64,000 nucleotides of DNA, from contig NZ_JBHRXI010000049.1 in NCBI RefSeq assembly GCF_042648365.1, forward strand, positions 310,001 to 374,000, in the 5' to 3' direction. Below the pieces are notes generated by a model. It was not told the origin of the DNA, searched no databases, and saw only the letters and a program-made list of their open reading frames with translations. This DNA is from Lutimaribacter_A marinistellae. GTDB lineage: Bacteria > Pseudomonadota > Alphaproteobacteria > Rhodobacterales > Rhodobacteraceae. The translations under genes were made by a program, and so were the position numbers. Position 1 is the first letter of the stretch; every line of letters begins with the position of its first letter. Shown here one piece after another: positions 60,441 through 64,000 of the stretch.

Positions 60441-60489
60441 TGTACAAAACGGTCAAAGCCCGGCCTGAACCGGGTACAAAACGGTCAAT
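60441..60489. repeat. Tandem pair of (T)GTACAAAACGGTCAA motifs, 32 bp apart (locus 2)
   Basis: TGTACAAAACGGTCAA at 60441-60456 and GGTACAAAACGGTCAAT at 60473-60489 are spaced exactly 32 bp start to start, as at 17244/17276. GTACA-TTCA-TGTAC (60432-60445) overlaps the first copy, and GGGGGGTACC follows the second. The pair lies between the convergent ends of the LysR gene and the flavodoxin-like gene, so it is not an ordinary promoter element. Confidence 0.8.
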
Positions 60490-60506
60490 CCGGGGGGTAC
60501 CAACCC

Positions 60507-60992
60507 CTAGAACACACCCATCGCCAGCCCCGCGCCCATCGCCGCCCCCAGCTCCCGACAGGGGGCCAGCTGCGCCTCCGAAAGGGTCTTCTCCGCCATG
60601 ATCTCCTCGGCTGTCTGCGCATGCGTACAGATGATGAGTGGCGGCTGAACCTCGCGCAGGCGCCAGCCCTTGGCGATCCGCGCCGCCTGCCGCGCCGCTC
60701 CTTCCCCATCGGACCCAGCGCAGATCATCAGGGCATAGGCCCGCCCCTCGACACGCCCCAGAACGGGATAGTAGCAGCGGTCGAAAAACTCCTTCATCGC
60801 CCCCGAAAGCGCCGCAAGATTTTCTGGCCCGCAAAAGATAAACCCTTGTGCAGAAAGGATATCCTTGGGCTCCGCCTCATCCGCCCGCAACAGCCGAGTG
60901 TTCGTCTCGACCCGTGCGGCCTCGGCCGCGGCGCGGGCCATGCTGGCGCTGCCGCCGGTGCGGCTGTGATAGACGATGAGCAGTTCAGCCAT
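60507..60992 (-). CDS. Flavodoxin-like / NAD(P)H-dependent reductase family protein
   Basis: The 161-residue FMN-binding fold has the phosphate loop YHSRTGGSASMA (residues about 8-19), GFIFCGPENLAALSGAMKEF and YALMICAGSDGEGA. The start at 60992 opens MAELLIVYHSRTGG; the longer frame is unsupported. Redox partner unknown. Divergent from the BadF-type kinase gene, 89 bp apart. Confidence 0.85.
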   Translation of the reverse strand: MAELLIVYHSRTGGSASMARAAAEAARVETNTRLLRADEAEPKDILSAQGFIFCGPENLAALSGAMKEFFDRCYYPVLGRVEGRAYALMICAGSDGEGAARQAARIAKGWRLREVQPPLIICTHAQTAEEIMAEKTLSEAQLAPCRELGAAMGAGLAMGVF

Positions 60993-61081
60993 GCCCCGGA
61001 TATAGGACGGACCGCGGGAAAAGGTCCACGGCAAAGCGTTTCGGCTTCCCTCCCGCGCGCGGCTCTGCCACATCTCGGATC

Positions 61082-61960
61082 ATGAGCGAAGAAGCCCTGA
61101 TATGCGCCGTTGACGGCGGCGGCACGGGATGCCGCGCGGCGTTGGCCACCCTCACCGGCAAGGTCCTGTCCCGCGCCGAAGCCGGCCCCGCCAACATCAC
61201 CACCGACCCCGGCGGCGCGGTCCTCAACATCATGACGGCAGTCGAACGCGCAGCGCTGAAGCTTGGGCCACATGCGCCCAAACTCGAACACTTGACCGCG
61301 CATCTTGGTCTTGCCGGGTTGCTTGGCGCCGATCAGGGCGACGCGGTCGCGCAGCGCCTGCCCTTTGCCCGCGTGACGGTCAGCGACGACCAGAAGACCG
61401 CGCTGCACGGTGCGCTCGGACCAAGAAACGGCGCGCTTCTTGCCGCCGGAACAGGTTCCTTCGTCGCGCGCCGCTGGAAAGAAATTACATTCTTCATAGG
61501 GGGTTGGGGCCTGCAATTGGGCGATCAGGGTTCAGGCGCGTGGATGGGTCGCGAACTGCTTGGCCATATCCTGATGGCCGAAGACGGTCTGCGCCGCCAT
61601 AGCTCCCTGACCAATACGGTCCTGGCCCGTTTCGAAGGAGAGACGCGTCGCATCGTCGATTTTGCACGCGACGCGAGCCCGGGCGACTATGCCGTTTTCG
61701 CGCCCGAAGTCGTGGCCGCCGCAGATGCAAGGGACGCAGCGGCAACCACGTTGATGGAAAAAGGGGCCGCCTATTTCGACGAGGCTCTGGCCATGATGGA
61801 CCTGCATCCCGACGAGGTCGTCTGCCTGTCCGGTGGCCTTGGCCCGCACTACGAGCGGTTTCTCTCGCCCACGTTTCGCAGCAGGATCGCGCCGCCCGCA
61901 GGCGATGCTCTGGATGGCGCGCTGTATCTTGCCCAGCACCTGGCCGAGGATTCGGCATGA
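61082..61960 (+). CDS. BadF/BadG/BcrA/BcrD ATPase family kinase, probable N-acetylglucosamine kinase
   Basis: The 292-residue actin-fold ATPase has the phosphate-1 motif AVDGGGTGCRAAL, adenosine/phosphate-2 region LLAAGTGSFVARR, GGWGLQLGDQGSGAWMGREL and VVCLSGGLGPHY. In this family the second and third segments are typical of GlcNAc and glucosamine kinases. The stop overlaps nagA by 4 bp, so a two-step path GlcNAc to GlcNAc-6-P to GlcN-6-P is likely. Confidence 0.88.
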   Translation: MSEEALICAVDGGGTGCRAALATLTGKVLSRAEAGPANITTDPGGAVLNIMTAVERAALKLGPHAPKLEHLTAHLGLAGLLGADQGDAVAQRLPFARVTVSDDQKTALHGALGPRNGALLAAGTGSFVARRWKEITFFIGGWGLQLGDQGSGAWMGRELLGHILMAEDGLRRHSSLTNTVLARFEGETRRIVDFARDASPGDYAVFAPEVVAAADARDAAATTLMEKGAAYFDEALAMMDLHPDEVVCLSGGLGPHYERFLSPTFRSRIAPPAGDALDGALYLAQHLAEDSA

Positions 61961-63084
61961 CGCTTCGAGCGTACAAAGGCGCGTCGCTGTTCGACGGCCG
62001 AACCCTAGTCAAAGGTCACGCCGCACTGGTCGAACAGGATCGCTACGTCGGGGCTGTCGCCGAAGATGCGCTTCCCGCCGATGTCAGTATCATCCCTCTT
62101 GCAGGGGGTGTTCTGACCCCTGGGTTCGTCGATCTCCAAGTCAATGGCGGGGGCGGCGTGATGTTCAACGACGAAACAACTGTCGCGGGGCTGGCCACGG
62201 TCGCCGCCGCGCACCGGGCGACAGGAACCCGCGCGATACTGCCCACGCTTATTACCGACACGCCCGAGCGCACACGGCTTGCGGTCGACGCGGTGGTCTC
62301 GGCAATCGAACAGGACGTGCCCGGCATCATCGGACTACACCTCGAAGGACCGCATCTCGATCCCCGGCGGAAAGGCGCACATGATGAAGCCCTGATCCGG
62401 CCGATGGAGGATCGTGACCTCGAATTCCTGAGCGAGGCAGCCGTACGCCTGCCGAACCTGATGGTGACGATCGCACCGGAAAGCGTGTCGGTCGAACAGA
62501 TCCGTCAGCTGGCCGCTGCCGGGGTAATCCTCGCGCTGGGTCACAGCGATTGCAGCGCGGAGACTGCGCAGGAGGCGCTATGTGCCGGTGCGGTTTGTGT
62601 CACCCATCTGTTCAACGCGATGAGCCAGATGTCGAGCCGCGCGCCGGGATTGGTCGGTGCAACTCTGGCCACGCACGTAAAGGCCGGCTTGATCGCCGAC
62701 GGCATCCATGTCCATCCAACCGCAATCCGTGCAGCAGTGGCGGCGAAGGGTGCTGAGAGGGTCTTTCTGGTCACGGATGCAATGGCGACTGTCGGCTCGG
62801 ACATCGGTGAGTTTCAGTTGAGCGGTCGACGCGTGCTGCGTCATTCCGGGCGGCTGACGCTAGAGGACGGGACACTGGCCGGGGCGGACCTGACGCTGAC
62901 CCGCGCGCTTCAGGTGATGACGGGTGAGGTCGGGCTGCCGCTTGAACAGGCCCTTGCCATGGCCACGGGCGTCCCTGCCGGGGTGCTGCGATTGCCGCGC
63001 GGCGTCGGGGTGTTGGAGCCGGGCGGCCCCTGGACCGCGATCCACCTGGATGAGCACCTCCGTTACAGCGAACTTCCCGACTGA
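61957..63084 (+). CDS. nagA: N-acetylglucosamine-6-phosphate deacetylase
   Basis: The 375-residue amidohydrolase barrel has GFVDLQVNGGGGVMFND, metal-ligand Glu in LHLEGPHLDPRRKGAHD, His in LGHSDCSAETAQEAL, THLFNAMSQMSSRAPGLVG and catalytic Asp in FLVTDAMATVG. Coupled to the upstream kinase. The last 22 bp overlap the convergent monooxygenase gene. Confidence 0.95.
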   Translation: MTLRAYKGASLFDGRTLVKGHAALVEQDRYVGAVAEDALPADVSIIPLAGGVLTPGFVDLQVNGGGGVMFNDETTVAGLATVAAAHRATGTRAILPTLITDTPERTRLAVDAVVSAIEQDVPGIIGLHLEGPHLDPRRKGAHDEALIRPMEDRDLEFLSEAAVRLPNLMVTIAPESVSVEQIRQLAAAGVILALGHSDCSAETAQEALCAGAVCVTHLFNAMSQMSSRAPGLVGATLATHVKAGLIADGIHVHPTAIRAAVAAKGAERVFLVTDAMATVGSDIGEFQLSGRRVLRHSGRLTLEDGTLAGADLTLTRALQVMTGEVGLPLEQALAMATGVPAGVLRLPRGVGVLEPGGPWTAIHLDEHLRYSELPD

Positions 63085-64000
63085 ACGCGCGCGCCCTGCG
63101 GGATCGTCGGCGGTGCGGCATTCAGGGCGTCAATGGCGAAACCTGCCGCCTGTTTGTACCCCGCCATGAAGGCGCGGCGTTCCTCCTCGGGGATCACCGC
63201 GTCGATATCGTCGAACACCCCGCCGCAGCGTTCGTCGAGAAGGTTCAGCAGGCCGAAAGGCCCCGCCCCACGGTTGCGGAGCACCAATTCTGAGACCGGT
63301 CCGCAAAGCTGGTCGTCATACGCCGCGAGCGCCTGCGGCGTTGCACCGTGCTGTAGCAGCTTTGCGCCGAGCGTTCGCGCATCGATCACTGCCTGGCTCG
63401 CCCCGTTGGAACCGGTGGGATACATTGCATGCGCGGCGTCGCCCAACAGGGCAACCGGCCCCTGAACCCAGGTTTCGACCGGATCACGGTCGATCATCGG
63501 GTTTTCATAGGCACAATCCGCCGCCTGCAGCATTGCCGGCACATCCAGCCAGTCATACCGGAAACCATCGAAGTGATGGACGAAATCCTCGACCGCGACG
63601 GGACGGAACCAGCCCTCGCCGGTCCATCCATCCGTGCTGTCCACGGTAACTTCTGCGATCCAGTTGACGAGCGCTAGGCCATCGGAGTCGGGGGCTGAAA
63701 TCGGGTAGATCACCATCCGATGGCGGTGGGTACCCAGTCCGATGAAGGACGCACCGGTGCGGATCGGCCGCGTGCGCACTGTTCCGCGCCACATGACCGC
63801 ACCGCCCCAATGGATCGGCGGCTGATCGGGATGCATCTGGGCACGGATGGCCGAGTGGATGCCATCCGCGCCGATCAGCAATGTACCGGATACGCTTTCG
63901 CCGGTTTGCAGATGGGCAACAACTCCGTCAGCCTCGACCGTGTAGCCGGTGATACGCGCGTCAAGCAGCACCGCGTCAGGGCCGAGACGATCCAGCACCG
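63063..64000 (-). CDS. FAD-dependent monooxygenase (salicylate hydroxylase-like), N-terminus cut by window edge
   Basis: About 312 residues of a class A flavoprotein monooxygenase are visible; the N-terminal FAD-binding GxGxxG is beyond the right edge. Seen are the DG motif region LLIGADGIHSAIR and the second FAD motif PVALLGDAAHAMYPTGSNGA. The family hydroxylates aromatic acids such as salicylate or 3-hydroxybenzoate; the substrate is unknown. Overlaps nagA by 22 bp, tail to tail. Confidence 0.88.
   Translation of the reverse strand, partial: VLDRLGPDAVLLDARITGYTVEADGVVAHLQTGESVSGTLLIGADGIHSAIRAQMHPDQPPIHWGGAVMWRGTVRTRPIRTGASFIGLGTHRHRMVIYPISAPDSDGLALVNWIAEVTVDSTDGWTGEGWFRPVAVEDFVHHFDGFRYDWLDVPAMLQAADCAYENPMIDRDPVETWVQGPVALLGDAAHAMYPTGSNGASQAVIDARTLGAKLLQHGATPQALAAYDDQLCGPVSELVLRNRGAGPFGLLNLLDERCGGVFDDIDAVIPEEERRAFMAGYKQAAGFAIDALNAAPPTIPQGARVQSGSSL

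Noticed and set aside
1..64000. CRISPR arrays, insertion sequences, prophage genes
   Set aside because: No repeat-spacer arrays, transposase or integrase-like products, or phage structural genes were recognised; the only short repeats at fixed spacing are the two-copy elements and operators reported.

Overview
The window reads as chromosomal DNA of a high-GC alphaproteobacterium of the Rhodobacterales (Roseobacter group). Grounds: a class II (B12-dependent) NrdJ; a GAAC-N7-GAAC SOS box at lexA, the alphaproteobacterial form; a stand-alone corrinoid protein next to a DUF1638 protein, a pair known from roseobacters that split their methionine synthase; and the housekeeping order trpGDC-moaC-moeA-lexA-(comEC)-gltX-gltA, which I recognise as typical of this order. 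No phage, insertion sequence or CRISPR array was seen.

Layout. (1) 1-17160 is an accessory catabolic island. It holds two CocE-type hydrolases (one cut by the left edge), two paralogous XRE-cupin regulators, a TMADH/N-methylproline-demethylase-like flavoenzyme, a complete Dpp/Opp ABC importer, an alpha/beta hydrolase, an M81 (MlrC-like) metallopeptidase, a (beta/alpha)8-barrel/cupin fusion and a TauD-type dioxygenase. Together these suggest import and stepwise breakdown of a modified (perhaps N-methylated or acylated) peptide-like compound; the substrate is unknown. Between the peptidase and the barrel gene lie decayed remnants of a pdxA-type dehydrogenase and, less certainly, a divergent LysR-type regulator. 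(2) 17161-24978: FkbM methyltransferase, small EF-hand protein, nrdJ, tRNA-Pro, DUF192 protein, double cold-shock protein, pdxH. (3) 25114-42669: fabI, gpt, an aminotransferase, a PpiD-like foldase, trpE, a YibQ-like deacetylase, then trpGDC-moaC-moeA-lexA, convergent comEC, gltX, gltA. (4) 43043-50796: an anchored RTX-like acidic protein, a radical SAM protein with its own SOS box, corrinoid protein plus DUF1638, sufE, a lipoprotein, rnd, purN-purM. (5) 50928-60400: a CAT-anticodon tRNA, aldehyde dehydrogenase plus GST, then a second peptide ABC importer transcribed leftward behind an M19 dipeptidase, with a divergent LysR regulator over tandem LysR boxes. (6) 60401-64000: flavodoxin-like protein, BadF-type kinase plus nagA, and a truncated FAD monooxygenase.

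The main non-coding signals are: a shared 10-mer TTGACAGGAA with inverted repeats in front of both XRE-cupin regulators; two loci 43 kb apart carrying the same pair of 15-17 bp repeats at exactly 32-bp spacing; a second SOS box at the radical SAM gene; stem-loops placed just after the binding-protein genes of both importers; and a structured region with a strong terminator downstream of nrdJ.
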